Assembly: GCF_003339525.1 (NCBI RefSeq)
Contig: NZ_CP031124.1
Location: forward strand, 2,659,408 to 2,723,407
Origin: Ephemeroptericola cinctiostellae
GTDB taxonomy: Bacteria > Pseudomonadota > Gammaproteobacteria > Burkholderiales > Burkholderiaceae
Reading direction: 5' to 3'
Length of the DNA stretch: 64,000 bases
Positions 8,237-18,670 of the stretch are shown piece after piece. The first letter of the stretch is position 1, and every line of letters starts with the position of its first letter. The notes beneath the pieces are model-generated. The model did no database searches. It saw only the letters and a program-made list of their open reading frames with translations, and was not told where the DNA came from. Made by a program: the position numbers and the translations under genes.

Positions 8237-9985
8237 CTAATGTGCTTTTTGATTCAAGTCTTTGATTCGCTGTCGAATCTTAACTTGCTCATATTGAAGC
8301 AACACATCTTCAGCGGCTTTTCTGCTCTTTTTTGATGAGGCTTTGAGCACGCGCTCTTTGACGCTCAAAACCTGTGCGGGCTGCATCGAAAACTCGCGCA
8401 AACCAAAACCAAGCAGCAAGCGTGTCAATTTGGCATCGCCCGCCATTTCACCACACACAGAGACCCCTTTTTTCGCACGGCGACACAAATCAATGGTATT
8501 GAAAATCAAGCGCAATACCGCTGGATGGGTTTCTTCATATAAATGGGTGACCTCGGCATCGCCACGATCGACTGCCAAAGTGTATTGCGTCAGATCATTC
8601 GTACCGATGGACACGAAGTCAATCAAAGGCAACAGTATGGGTAAAATGATCACGGCAGATGGAATCTCAACCATGATGCCGACCTGAATGCTGCGGTCAA
8701 AAGGAATATTTTTTTCAGTCAACTGCTCACGCGCTTTATAATACAAATTGAGTGCCTGCTGTAACTGCTCCAAGCTGCTGATCATGGGCAACAAAATTTT
8801 AATTTTGCCATACGCCGAGGCACGCAGAATCGCCCGCAACTGCGTTAAAAACATGTCTGGATGCGCCAAACTGTAACGCACAGCACGCAGTCCAAGGGCT
8901 GGATTCAACGGGGTGATGTAATCGTCGGTGGCCAAGTTTTTGTCCGCACCGATGTCAAGCGTTCGAATGGTCACAGACTGCCCCACCAATGCAACAGCAA
9001 CCGTTTTGTAAGCAATGAACTGCTCTTCTTCTTCAGGCAAGTGTAAACGATTCAGGAACAAAAACTCACTGCGGAACAAACCCACACCATCCGCACCGAC
9101 TTGCTGAACCGCTTGCACATCACTGGGCAACTCAATATTGGCCATCAACTTGATTTCGCTGCCATCCAACGTCCGTGCACGCTGGTACACCAAATTACCC
9201 AAACTGGTTTGGTGAATGCGTTGTTCAACCTGTAAACCCCGATAATGGCTCAGCAACAACTCATCTGGATTCACCAGCACCACGCCATTGGCCCCATCAA
9301 TGATGACCCATTCATTTTCTCGAATGAGGTCTCGTGCTTGGCCTGTGGCCACAACGGCGGGGACACCCAAACCACGGGCGACAATCGCCGTATGGCTGGT
9401 CGTACCGCCCAAGTCGGTGATGAACCCAGCCAAGGCGCGGTCTTTGAATTGCAACATATCCGCAGGCGTGATGTCATGTGCCACTAAAATCATGTCATCA
9501 TCAAAGGCTTGTGGCCGAACATTGTTTTCAATGACCAAGCCCGCATGTTCTCGAATGGCTCGCATGATGCGCGTACCCACTTGCATGACATCCTGCTTGC
9601 GCTCACGCAAATAAGGGTCTTCAAAGGCCTCAAACTGCTCTACCAATTCATTCACTTGCGCTGACAATGCCCATTCTGCATTGTAGCGCTTGTCACGCAT
9701 GAGGCTTTTGGGATACTCAATCAGCATGTTGTCTTGTGCAATCATGGCGTGCACTTGCAGCATGGCACTCATTTCATGTGGCGCATCATCATCCAAACCG
9801 TCTTGCAGCAAAACGAACTCTTCTTGCACATCGCGAACCGCCGCTTCAAAACGTTTTATTTCAGCATCAACGCGGTCAGAAGCGATCAAATAATGGGGCG
9901 CCTCCAAACTGACGTGAGCGAGCAAATGCGCTTTACCAATCGCAATTTTTTCACTGACTCCAATCCCATGAATGCTGAACGTCAC
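8237..9985 (-). CDS. ptsI: PTS enzyme I (phosphoenolpyruvate-protein phosphotransferase)
   Basis: 582 residues, the usual EI length. It takes phosphate from phosphoenolpyruvate and passes it to HPr. The phospho-histidine is H198 in DLGGTTSHTAIVARG; the PEP-binding C-terminal half shows GADGVGLFRSEFLFL and VSIGTNDLTQYTLAVDR. The start lies 3 bp after the HPr stop, so the two are co-translated. No sugar-specific EIIB/EIIC gene is present nearby, in line with a regulatory rather than sugar-transporting PTS. Confidence 0.95.
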   Translation of the reverse strand: MTFSIHGIGVSEKIAIGKAHLLAHVSLEAPHYLIASDRVDAEIKRFEAAVRDVQEEFVLLQDGLDDDAPHEMSAMLQVHAMIAQDNMLIEYPKSLMRDKRYNAEWALSAQVNELVEQFEAFEDPYLRERKQDVMQVGTRIMRAIREHAGLVIENNVRPQAFDDDMILVAHDITPADMLQFKDRALAGFITDLGGTTSHTAIVARGLGVPAVVATGQARDLIRENEWVIIDGANGVVLVNPDELLLSHYRGLQVEQRIHQTSLGNLVYQRARTLDGSEIKLMANIELPSDVQAVQQVGADGVGLFRSEFLFLNRLHLPEEEEQFIAYKTVAVALVGQSVTIRTLDIGADKNLATDDYITPLNPALGLRAVRYSLAHPDMFLTQLRAILRASAYGKIKILLPMISSLEQLQQALNLYYKAREQLTEKNIPFDRSIQVGIMVEIPSAVIILPILLPLIDFVSIGTNDLTQYTLAVDRGDAEVTHLYEETHPAVLRLIFNTIDLCRRAKKGVSVCGEMAGDAKLTRLLLGFGLREFSMQPAQVLSVKERVLKASSKKSRKAAEDVLLQYEQVKIRQRIKDLNQKAH

Positions 9986-9988
9986 GTA

Positions 9989-10258
9989 TTACTCCCCTTC
10001 ACCAAACTTATTGGCAATTAAGGCAAGCACAGCGTCCATTGCAGGCATTTCATCTTCGCCATCGGTTTCAATCGTCACCACAGAACCTTTACCCGCCGCC
10101 AACATCATCACACCCATGATTGACTTCGCATTGACACGACGACCATTCCGTGTGATCCAAATTTCACTTTTAAATTTGGTTGCTGTTTGAGTCAACACAC
10201 CCGAAGCGCGCGCATGCAAACCCAGTTTATTCACAATGGTTGTTTCTTCTTGAATCAT
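9989..10258 (-). CDS. ptsH: PTS phosphocarrier protein HPr
   Basis: 89 residues when started at the ATG ending at 10258. H15 in KLGLHARAS is the site phosphorylated by EI. S46 in NAKSIMGVMML sits in the context recognised by HPr kinase in other bacteria, which fits betaproteobacterial HPr. The gene lies between EIIA (147 bp upstream) and ptsI (3 bp downstream). A longer frame upstream of the chosen ATG is open but would add an atypical extension. Confidence 0.95.
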   Translation of the reverse strand: MIQEETTIVNKLGLHARASGVLTQTATKFKSEIWITRNGRRVNAKSIMGVMMLAAGKGSVVTIETDGEDEMPAMDAVLALIANKFGEGE

Positions 10259-10405
10259 ACAATCCTTTATCAAAAACAGCGAAAACCTCTTTGTGGCTTT
10301 CAATCTCAAGGCGGATGCCACTCAAGCCATGAATGGCCAAGCACACCAACCCCTTCTTTTCATTCCCTAACAGCGCAATGTACCTAGACCATTACTAACA
10401 GGCCA

Positions 10406-10822
10406 TCATGGCGCACAAGTTGACATTGAGGTTTCATCTGCATAACTCGCCACCCCATTTTTACCACCGTCTAAAGCTTTCTCAACCACTTGCGCCAAAG
10501 GCAAATGGCGATAATTCAATGCGCGCAACAACATGGGCACATTCAAACCATAAACTAAACGTGTGTTTGAACTTAAGTTGGCCATGCGCTGTGCGCAATT
10601 GGCTGGGGTTGCCCCGCAAATGTCTGTCAAAATCAACACACCATCGCCATCATCCAACTCCAGCAGTGCTTCTGCGACCAATTCATTGACCTCATATGGG
10701 TCTTGGTCGGCAATCACGTCTAGCGCACGAACATTGTCAGGTGCCTTCTTATACACATGGGTGGCCGCAGCCAAAAAAGCAGCGGACAACGGTGTATGCG
10801 TCACCAATAAAATACCAATCAT
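10406..10822 (-). CDS. PTS EIIA, mannose-type (regulatory EIIA-Man homologue)
   Basis: 138 residues from the ATG ending at 10822. The fold is EIIA-Man: MIGILLVTHTPL with the phospho-acceptor H9, followed by ILTDICGATPAN. It heads the EIIA-HPr-EI operon. With no EIIB or EIIC domain and no permease in the window, the final phosphate acceptor is unclear. In related betaproteobacteria this trio is viewed as regulatory, for example of carbon or storage metabolism; that role is inferred here. A longer frame to 10873 exists but lacks support. Confidence 0.88.
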   Translation of the reverse strand: MIGILLVTHTPLSAAFLAAATHVYKKAPDNVRALDVIADQDPYEVNELVAEALLELDDGDGVLILTDICGATPANCAQRMANLSSNTRLVYGLNVPMLLRALNYRHLPLAQVVEKALDGGKNGVASYADETSMSTCAP

Positions 10823-11000
10823 CTTCTCTCTCACAAAAAAAGCAGTTACTTTTTTTGAATGTACAGCTCCCATGTCATTTTAACGGAATTTCCGAGTCGA
10901 GATGGGGCAAATACGCACCCAACACGCGCCAAACAAGCGAAGTTCATCCAATTTCCATGCATCACTTGCCCATCAAAGAAATTATCCGTACACTGAAAAC

Positions 11001-11918
11001 ATGAATGATTTTATGGTTTCCCCCTTGCCACCACGAGATGGCATCAACCCAAGCGTGGTTTGGTTATCTACAGGCCCATGGCTCACCCTCATGGATTTTT
11101 TATTAGAACGCTTTCCAAATGTGCCCACCACCGTTTGGCGCAACCGTTTAGACAAAGGTGAAGTCGTATCATCGAATGGAGAACGAATGGCTTCAAGCAG
11201 CCATTATCGGGCAGGCTTGTGCCTGTATTACTACCGTGAAATCGCTGATGAGGAAAAAATACCATTTTTTGAAACCGTGTTGCATGAGACAGAGCACCTG
11301 CTGGTGGTGGATAAACCACATTTTTTGCCTGTCACTCCGTCAGGCATGTACCTAAAAGAAACACTGCTCACTCGATTGCGTCAGACATTCAACAACCCCA
11401 CATTGTCCCCCATCCATCGGTTGGATCGTGACACCGCAGGGGTGATCTTGTTTTCAAAAAACAGCGCGACACGGGGTGCCTACCAACAATTATTTGCCGA
11501 ACGAGCCGTTCATAAAACCTACCACGCCATCGCCAGAACACAGCCAGACCTGAGTTTTCCATTGATTCATCGCAGCCGCCTGGCTGAGGCCAATCAATTT
11601 TTCATCATGCATGAAATTGAGGGTGAAGCCAACAGTGAGACACGCATCAGCTTGATGAAATCACACGGCACATTGAGTTTGTATCAATTGGAGCCATTGA
11701 CTGGCAAAAAACACCAGCTTCGCGTGCACATGTCCAGTCTTGGCATGCCGATCATCAACGATGCTTTTTACCCACTGACCCACCCCAAGCAAGCAGATGA
11801 TTACAGTCGCCCCCTGCAATTACTGGCAAAAAAAATTAAATTCATCGACCCCACCAACCATTGCCCTTGCAGCTTTGAAAGCATGCAGGTGCTCAAACTG
11901 GGGGAAAGTTTGTCATAA
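11001..11918 (+). CDS. RluA-family RNA pseudouridine synthase
   Basis: 305 residues from the ATG at 11001 (another in-frame ATG is at 11013). The catalytic loop PIHRLDRDTAGVILFSK puts the essential aspartate at about 142, and LLVVDKPHFLPVTP and LEPLTGKKHQLRVHM are standard family motifs. It isomerises uridine to pseudouridine in rRNA or tRNA. The exact target cannot be assigned; the N-terminal ~85 residues resemble the S4-like lead of some members. This gene is alone on the plus strand among minus-strand neighbours. Confidence 0.88.
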   Translation: MNDFMVSPLPPRDGINPSVVWLSTGPWLTLMDFLLERFPNVPTTVWRNRLDKGEVVSSNGERMASSSHYRAGLCLYYYREIADEEKIPFFETVLHETEHLLVVDKPHFLPVTPSGMYLKETLLTRLRQTFNNPTLSPIHRLDRDTAGVILFSKNSATRGAYQQLFAERAVHKTYHAIARTQPDLSFPLIHRSRLAEANQFFIMHEIEGEANSETRISLMKSHGTLSLYQLEPLTGKKHQLRVHMSSLGMPIINDAFYPLTHPKQADDYSRPLQLLAKKIKFIDPTNHCPCSFESMQVLKLGESLS

Positions 11919-11947
11919 GCTTTTATTTGCAGAATGCACAGCCCCAT

Positions 11948-11972
11948 AAAAAACGCCGCCCCGAAGGGCGGC
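11948..11972 (-). terminator. Rho-independent terminator downstream of rlpA
   Basis: Stem GCCGCCC (11955-11961), tetraloop CGAA, stem GGGCGGC (11966-11972). Read on the minus strand it is followed by a run of six T residues (11953 down to 11948). It ends rlpA transcription and may also slow plus-strand transcription from the pseudouridine synthase gene. Confidence 0.85.
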
Positions 11973-12010
11973 ATTTGATGGCATGCATGGATCCATGTGC
12001 ACAACCTTGC

Positions 12011-12526
12011 TTACTGTTCAACCACTTCCAGTTTCACTCTCGCAGTGCCTGAACCTGTTGAACCGATTTGCTTGGCTGCAGCAACCGATAAATCAATCAC
12101 ACGACCACCGACATAAGGTCCGCGGTCATTCACGCGAACAATGGCACTTTGACCATTGTTCAGGTTTGTGACCTTCAATCGGGTTCCAAACGGCAAGGTT
12201 CGATGGGCAGCGGTTAAGGCGTTCATATTAAATGTCTCGCCATTTGCCGTGCGTCGGCCGTGAAACCCTGGACCGTAATACGAGGCCACACCTGTTTGTA
12301 AAGCGCGTAACTTAGCGTCCGTAGGTGCAAAACTGGTTTTCTGCACTTTAGCGCCTAGCGCATTGTATCCAAATGATGTTGGCCCGTTTACTGGGTAATC
12401 GGCAACCGCCATATTGGGGGTTACCATTTCTTTTGCAGAGGTCACCGCACTTGTAAATCCAACTGCTGCAAATGCTGTGACACTGACTGCGAGCGCAATG
12501 CGCTTACGTATTTTCAAACGAATCAT
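12011..12526 (-). CDS. rlpA: RlpA-like septal/peptidoglycan-associated lytic transglycosylase domain protein
   Basis: 171 residues. A signal peptide (residues ~1-30, [20 protein letters not shown]) directs export. Residues ~75-168 form the double-psi beta-barrel of Rlp[20 protein letters not shown], then [10 protein letters not shown] and [18 protein letters not shown]. In Pseudomonas the family cleaves denuded glycan strands at division sites. There is no lipobox cysteine and no SPOR domain here, so this is a short form. It lies beside the rod-shape operon, consistent with a wall role. Ribosome site AAGGAGT is at 12535-12541. Confidence 0.88.
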   Translation of the reverse strand: MIRLKIRKRIALAVSVTAFAAVGFTSAVTSAKEMVTPNMAVADYPVNGPTSFGYNALGAKVQKTSFAPTDAKLRALQTGVASYYGPGFHGRRTANGETFNMNALTAAHRTLPFGTRLKVTNLNNGQSAIVRVNDRGPYVGGRVIDLSVAAAKQIGSTGSGTARVKLEVVEQ

Positions 12527-12570
12527 ACCGTCCTACTCCTTGTAGACGGGGTTTTAGACTGATCGTTATT

Positions 12571-12576
12571 ATTATA
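12571..12576 (-). promoter_or_regulatory. Candidate -10 box for rlpA
   Basis: TATAAT on the minus strand, 45 bp upstream of the rlpA start. No good -35 hexamer at 16-18 bp is evident, so this is a partial promoter call. Confidence 0.35.
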
Positions 12577-12603
12577 GGAGGTCGTCTTACCCGCAAGTGT
12601 GCA

Positions 12604-13713
12604 TCATCTGATTCGATGGTGGCGCACACTCATTAACATGCCACAACCTACGCCTAAGGTAATTAACGCAGTTCCGCCATAACTCATGAACGGCAGTGGC
12701 ACTCCAACCACTGGCAACATCCCAGCCACCATCCCCATATTGACAAAAGCATATGTGAATATAATCATGGTGATGGCCCCTGCCAGCAGACGTTCAAACC
12801 TCGTGGACGCGTCATGTGCAATCGACAAACCACGAAAAATGAGAACAGAGTATAACACAAGCAATAGCAATACTCCAATAAGGCCAAACTCCTCCGACAA
12901 TACCGCCAGTAAAAAGTCCGTGCTGCGCTCAGGCAAAAACTTCAAATGGGTTTGTGTACCCTGTTCAAAACCCTTACCCAACCAGCCTCCCGAGCCAATC
13001 GCAGTTTCTGCTTGAAGAATGTGGAAGCCTGCACCACGGGGATCAGAACTTGGATTGAGCAACACTTCAATGCGTGTGCGTTGATACGGTTTAAGAAATT
13101 GCCACATGATTGGGAAGCTGACCACGGCTGAGGTCAAAAGCCCCACAATGACTTTCCAACTCAGTCCAGCAAAGAAAATCACATAAGAGCCCGCAAACAC
13201 CACCAGCAATGCGGTACCCAAATCGGGCTGTTTGGCAATCAACAAAAAAGGCACCAACAAAAGCAATGCGGCAAGACCAAATGCAGTCCACGCCCGCTTA
13301 CCGCTGATCACACCCGTGAGGTGAAAATAATACGACAGCATGAGTGGCACCGCAATTTTCAACAATTCGGATGGCTGAATCACAACACCGAGATTCAACC
13401 AACGTTTTGCCCCCAGACGGGTTTGCCCAACAACAGCCACCCCAATCAGCAGCACAACACCCAGCGCATAGAGCGGCACCGCCGCTTTCATGAGCCATTG
13501 TGGCGGAATGTAGGCAAAAGTCAACATCACAAAAAAGCCAATGATGAGGTTTCGAATGTGATCGGGAAAGCGATCGGGAATGTCCGATGATGCACTGTAC
13601 ATCGTCACGATACTCAATGCAGCGATCAGCATTAAAACAAAAATCATGACCCCGTCCAATGGGGCAAATACTTTCCGAATGCCCGACAACTGGGGCTGAG
13701 CGCTCAATCTCAT
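12604..13713 (-). CDS. rodA: rod-shape peptidoglycan glycosyltransferase RodA (MrdB)
   Basis: 369 residues with about ten membrane helices, SEDS family. RodA polymerises lipid II into glycan strands for sidewall elongation together with PBP2. Signatures are RWLNLGVVIQPSELLKIA, KQPDLGTALLV and the C-terminal GVPLPFMSYGGTALI. Its start overlaps the mrdA stop by 4 bp (ATGA), so the SEDS polymerase and its partner transpeptidase are translationally coupled. It is the last gene of the mreBCD-mrdA-rodA operon. Confidence 0.95.
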   Translation of the reverse strand: MRLSAQPQLSGIRKVFAPLDGVMIFVLMLIAALSIVTMYSASSDIPDRFPDHIRNLIIGFFVMLTFAYIPPQWLMKAAVPLYALGVVLLIGVAVVGQTRLGAKRWLNLGVVIQPSELLKIAVPLMLSYYFHLTGVISGKRAWTAFGLAALLLLVPFLLIAKQPDLGTALLVVFAGSYVIFFAGLSWKVIVGLLTSAVVSFPIMWQFLKPYQRTRIEVLLNPSSDPRGAGFHILQAETAIGSGGWLGKGFEQGTQTHLKFLPERSTDFLLAVLSEEFGLIGVLLLLVLYSVLIFRGLSIAHDASTRFERLLAGAITMIIFTYAFVNMGMVAGMLPVVGVPLPFMSYGGTALITLGVGCGMLMSVRHHRIR

Positions 13714-15689
13714 GGCTTTTTAACCTGTGTTGTGTCTGTATTTTTAGAATCCACTTTTATCGCCAAAGGTGATGCAGTGACATTCGAATTCATGATGGTC
13801 GGGGTATTGAAACGCTTTCCTGCTTGCGATTCATTAAACGCTTGCAATGCTCGGTGCACCACAGGTGCCGCAGCCGAAGCCCCAAACCCCCCATTTTCAA
13901 CAATCGCAGCAACCGCAATTTTTGGGTTGTCCGCTGGATAGAAAGCGATGTACAACGAGTGATCACGCGAAAATTCGCCTTTCACACTTTGTTTGTAGGT
14001 TGAGTTTTGTGCCACGGTAAACACCTGCGCTGTACCTGTTTTCCCCGCCACTTGCCCTGGTAAATCATTAAAAATACCACGACCTGTACCTGAAATATTC
14101 ACCTGCACCATGGCTCGACGAATCAGATCAATGTCAGCAGGAGGAATTTGCAAATCCAAAGCCACTTGCGGCTGCGTCTCCACCTCTTGACCGCTCACGG
14201 TGTCCATTTTGGCTTTAAGCAAATAGGGCTTCATGCGCACACCACCGTTGGCGATGGTGGACACGCCGTTGGCCAACTGCAATATGGTGAAAATATTTTC
14301 ACCCTGCCCAATGCCCAGATTGATAGTACGCCCAGGAGACCATTCTTTTTTCTCACGTCTCATCGCCCACTCACTGGACGGCAACAAACCAGCGGACTCG
14401 CCAATCAAATCAATACCTGTTTTTTGACCGAAGCCAAAACGCGAGCTTTCTTGGTGAATCAAATCAACACCCATTTTGTAGGCCAGATCATAGTAATACA
14501 CGTCAGAGGACACCGCAATGGATGTGAACATATTCACTGCGCCATGCCCGCGTCCACCTGTTGAGTCTCGATATCGATGACCACCAAACACATAAACACC
14601 ACCATCCTGCATCACCATATTTCGATCACGCGCACCCGAATGCAATGCTCCCAAGGCCATGAAAGGCTTATAGGTTGAGCCTGGCGGATAACCGCCTCGC
14701 AAAGCTCGGTTCAACATGGGTTTATTTTTGGAGTCATTGAGTGCTTTCCAATCCTCATCAGAGATGCCATCAATGAACAATTTAGGATTGTAAGTAGGCG
14801 AACTCACAAAGGCGAGCACTTGTCCCGTTGAAGGTTCAATGGCCACCAATGCACCACGGCGACCGGCATAAGCCTTTTCAATTTCCGATTGCATGTAAGC
14901 ATCAATGGTCAATTTAACGCTTTGACCATTGACCGCAGGCTCACTACCGAGCTCACGTAAGCTTTGGCCGCCCGCATACACTTCCAACATTTGATAGCCC
15001 GCTTTGCCATGCAAAATGGATTCATAGCTTTGCTCAATCCCTGTTCGACCGATTTGAGAGGTACCACGGTAGGTGTCACTGAGTTGCTCTTCTTCCAAAC
15101 GGGCTTTGTCTTGTTTATTCAGTCGCCCCACATAACCGACCACATGCACCCCCATCCCTTCATTGGGGTACTCACGGAAGCTGCGTTTTTTAATCTCAAC
15201 GCCTTTAAAACGGTATTGCTCAACAGAGAAACGGGCCACTTCTTGTTCCGTCATTTTCAGGCGAACGGGAATGGAATCATGTGCTTGTGCATCTTCTTTG
15301 ATTTTTTTGAAACTTTTCAGATCCGCATCAGTGATTTCAATGTATTGCTTGATCTGCTCGATGGTGCGCGCGATGGTATCGGCTTCTTTTTCTTTGGGGT
15401 CTAATTTGGGCAAATCATCGGGCGTGATTTCTAGCGAAAACCCCTCGGTGTTTTTCGCCATTGGCACCCCCCAACGATCAAAAATTGAACCACGCTCTGG
15501 TGCGACGGGCACCATTGATGTGCGGTTGCTTTCAGCCTTGATGTCAAAGGCTTCGTGGCGAACCACTTGCAAATAAACAAAACGCGCCACCAAGGCGCTG
15601 AAACACACAAAGACCAACAATTGAGCCACCATCAATCGTCGTTTAAACAGTTCTTGCTGTGAGGTATTATTTGAATTATCAAAGTTCAT
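13710..15689 (-). CDS. mrdA: penicillin-binding protein 2 (MrdA)
   Basis: 659 residues. One N-terminal membrane helix (~20-42), then the PBP dimerisation domain (RGSIFDRWGVPMAKN), then a transpeptidase domain with active-site S338-T-Y-K341 (PPGSTYKPF), an SSD motif near 399 and KTGTAQ near 553. It cross-links peptidoglycan during rod elongation. Followed by rodA with 4 bp overlap. Length is slightly above E. coli PBP2 (633 aa) with an Asn/Thr-rich tail. Confidence 0.95.
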   Translation of the reverse strand: MNFDNSNNTSQQELFKRRLMVAQLLVFVCFSALVARFVYLQVVRHEAFDIKAESNRTSMVPVAPERGSIFDRWGVPMAKNTEGFSLEITPDDLPKLDPKEKEADTIARTIEQIKQYIEITDADLKSFKKIKEDAQAHDSIPVRLKMTEQEVARFSVEQYRFKGVEIKKRSFREYPNEGMGVHVVGYVGRLNKQDKARLEEEQLSDTYRGTSQIGRTGIEQSYESILHGKAGYQMLEVYAGGQSLRELGSEPAVNGQSVKLTIDAYMQSEIEKAYAGRRGALVAIEPSTGQVLAFVSSPTYNPKLFIDGISDEDWKALNDSKNKPMLNRALRGGYPPGSTYKPFMALGALHSGARDRNMVMQDGGVYVFGGHRYRDSTGGRGHGAVNMFTSIAVSSDVYYYDLAYKMGVDLIHQESSRFGFGQKTGIDLIGESAGLLPSSEWAMRREKKEWSPGRTINLGIGQGENIFTILQLANGVSTIANGGVRMKPYLLKAKMDTVSGQEVETQPQVALDLQIPPADIDLIRRAMVQVNISGTGRGIFNDLPGQVAGKTGTAQVFTVAQNSTYKQSVKGEFSRDHSLYIAFYPADNPKIAVAAIVENGGFGASAAAPVVHRALQAFNESQAGKRFNTPTIMNSNVTASPLAIKVDSKNTDTTQVKKP

Positions 15690-15771
15690 GTTATCGCCAT
15701 TGACCCAGACATCCGATGGCCGCTGTGTGAGGTGTTATATTTTATAATAAAAGCATATTCAAAACAAAAGC

Positions 15772-16272
15772 TTAGTGTGCAACCCAAGAGCCCATGGTTT
15801 TGGATTGAGCACCGCGCGTCAGCATCCAGGCGAGCAACATCCACGCCAAAGTACCCAAAAAAACCCAACCCACTTGTAACACATCCACGGTGTGCCCAGC
15901 CAGCAAATGGAAAAAAGCGCGAACCAACTGCATGGCAAGCATCAACGTTGTGCCATACAAGGCTTGCAAAAACACAGAGGCAAACTGCAAGCGAGGAGAC
16001 AACAAACGCATGCCATACACCAACCACACATACATCAAAGCGTGCTCACCCAAAGTGGATGTCTGTTGAACGTCCATCAAAATACCCATGATAAAAGCCA
16101 GCACAAACGAAATGCGACCCGGCTGATAAACCGTCCAAAACAAAAGAACAAACCCCATCCAGTCCAGCCACACGGTTTGACGCACCGTCAAAAATGACAA
16201 TGCCCAGCTTGCAATCAACGTGACCCAGACCACACGCGCCTTCACTGCACCCAACCATTGTTCAATGCGCAT
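15772..16272 (-). CDS. mreD: rod shape-determining protein MreD
   Basis: 166 residues, five to six membrane helices and little else, as in all MreD proteins. It is part of the elongasome with MreB, MreC, PBP2 and RodA. The identity comes from topology, the small size, segments such as FVLAFIMGILMDVQ, and its place exactly between mreC (2 bp gap) and mrdA (82 bp gap). Confidence 0.9.
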   Translation of the reverse strand: MRIEQWLGAVKARVVWVTLIASWALSFLTVRQTVWLDWMGFVLLFWTVYQPGRISFVLAFIMGILMDVQQTSTLGEHALMYVWLVYGMRLLSPRLQFASVFLQALYGTTLMLAMQLVRAFFHLLAGHTVDVLQVGWVFLGTLAWMLLAWMLTRGAQSKTMGSWVAH

Positions 16273-16274
16273 AT

Positions 16275-17234
16275 TTATTTTTTCCCCTGAGCCTGTTGCT
16301 TTTCTTGTGCTTGCGCACGGGCACGTGAGCCAAGCGTATCAGGCATGGCATCTTGCTCGACTTGTTCTGTTTGCAATTTGCTGCGTTTGGCCATATTGGT
16401 CACATCGGCCACCTGCAAGACCAGGACATAACGTGCTGACATGCCTTCAGCAGTTGGCACCACAGTGATTGTGGATTGACCATTTTCACCCGCACTTTCA
16501 ATTTGGCTGACCCGCCCAACAGACAGATGCTCAGGGTACAAACCATCTTTACCCGATGTCACCAACACATCATCCACTTTCAAAGGCACTTCCGCGCTGA
16601 AAAAACGTAGAGACAACAAACCCTCATTGGTGTGACCAGAAATAAAACCGCGCACATTGGGATCGTTTTGCAGCTGCACGGGCACCGTCATTTTGGTGTC
16701 CAGCACCAAGGTCAATTCCGATGTCAAGGGGGTCACATCCGTGATCTGCCCCAATAAGCCTTGCGCTGTGATCACAGGCTGACCAGCAATGATGCCATCA
16801 TTGCTGCCTTTACTCAAAACCAGTTTACGCGCATAAGGGTCCACCACTTGATACAGCACCTGTGCCGCAATGGATGGAGTGGTCAACTTGGTTTTTAAAT
16901 CCAACTGCGCACGTAAAGCATCGTTGTCGCGCTCATATTGTGTCAGCTGAGTGATGCGAGCGGCCTGCTCCTGATTGGTAGCAGTGAGTTTTTGATTGTC
17001 CAACGCCAAACTCTGCAAGTCATAGGCGTGGTTGAATGTATCGTTCACCCAACTTTGGGCAGCATGCAAAGGCTGTTGTACCAAACCCAAAGCAGCACCC
17101 ACCACATTTCGAAGCGGTTCGAGACGACGCGCCTTGCCATCGGCCGCCATCAAAACAACGGCTAAACCACTGGCAAGTGCAAGCCGTACCCACGTGGGTG
17201 TGGTACGGCGAAACAATTGATAATCTTTTTTCAT
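16275..17234 (-). CDS. mreC: rod shape-determining protein MreC
   Basis: 319 residues: short cytoplasmic tail, one membrane helix (~16-32), coiled coil (~70-110), then the periplasmic beta-domain with DPYARKLVLSKGSNDGI and GLLGQITDV. MreC links MreB to PBP2 and activates wall synthesis. The C-terminal ~45 residues are Gln/Ala/Lys-rich (RARAQAQEKQQAQGKK) and likely disordered. It lies 41 bp after mreB and 2 bp before mreD. Confidence 0.95.
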   Translation of the reverse strand: MKKDYQLFRRTTPTWVRLALASGLAVVLMAADGKARRLEPLRNVVGAALGLVQQPLHAAQSWVNDTFNHAYDLQSLALDNQKLTATNQEQAARITQLTQYERDNDALRAQLDLKTKLTTPSIAAQVLYQVVDPYARKLVLSKGSNDGIIAGQPVITAQGLLGQITDVTPLTSELTLVLDTKMTVPVQLQNDPNVRGFISGHTNEGLLSLRFFSAEVPLKVDDVLVTSGKDGLYPEHLSVGRVSQIESAGENGQSTITVVPTAEGMSARYVLVLQVADVTNMAKRSKLQTEQVEQDAMPDTLGSRARAQAQEKQQAQGKK

Positions 17235-17275
17235 GACGCGCTATGCCTCAGACTGACTTGCTGTGCGTCAATGAA

Positions 17276-18670
<1,395 letters not shown>

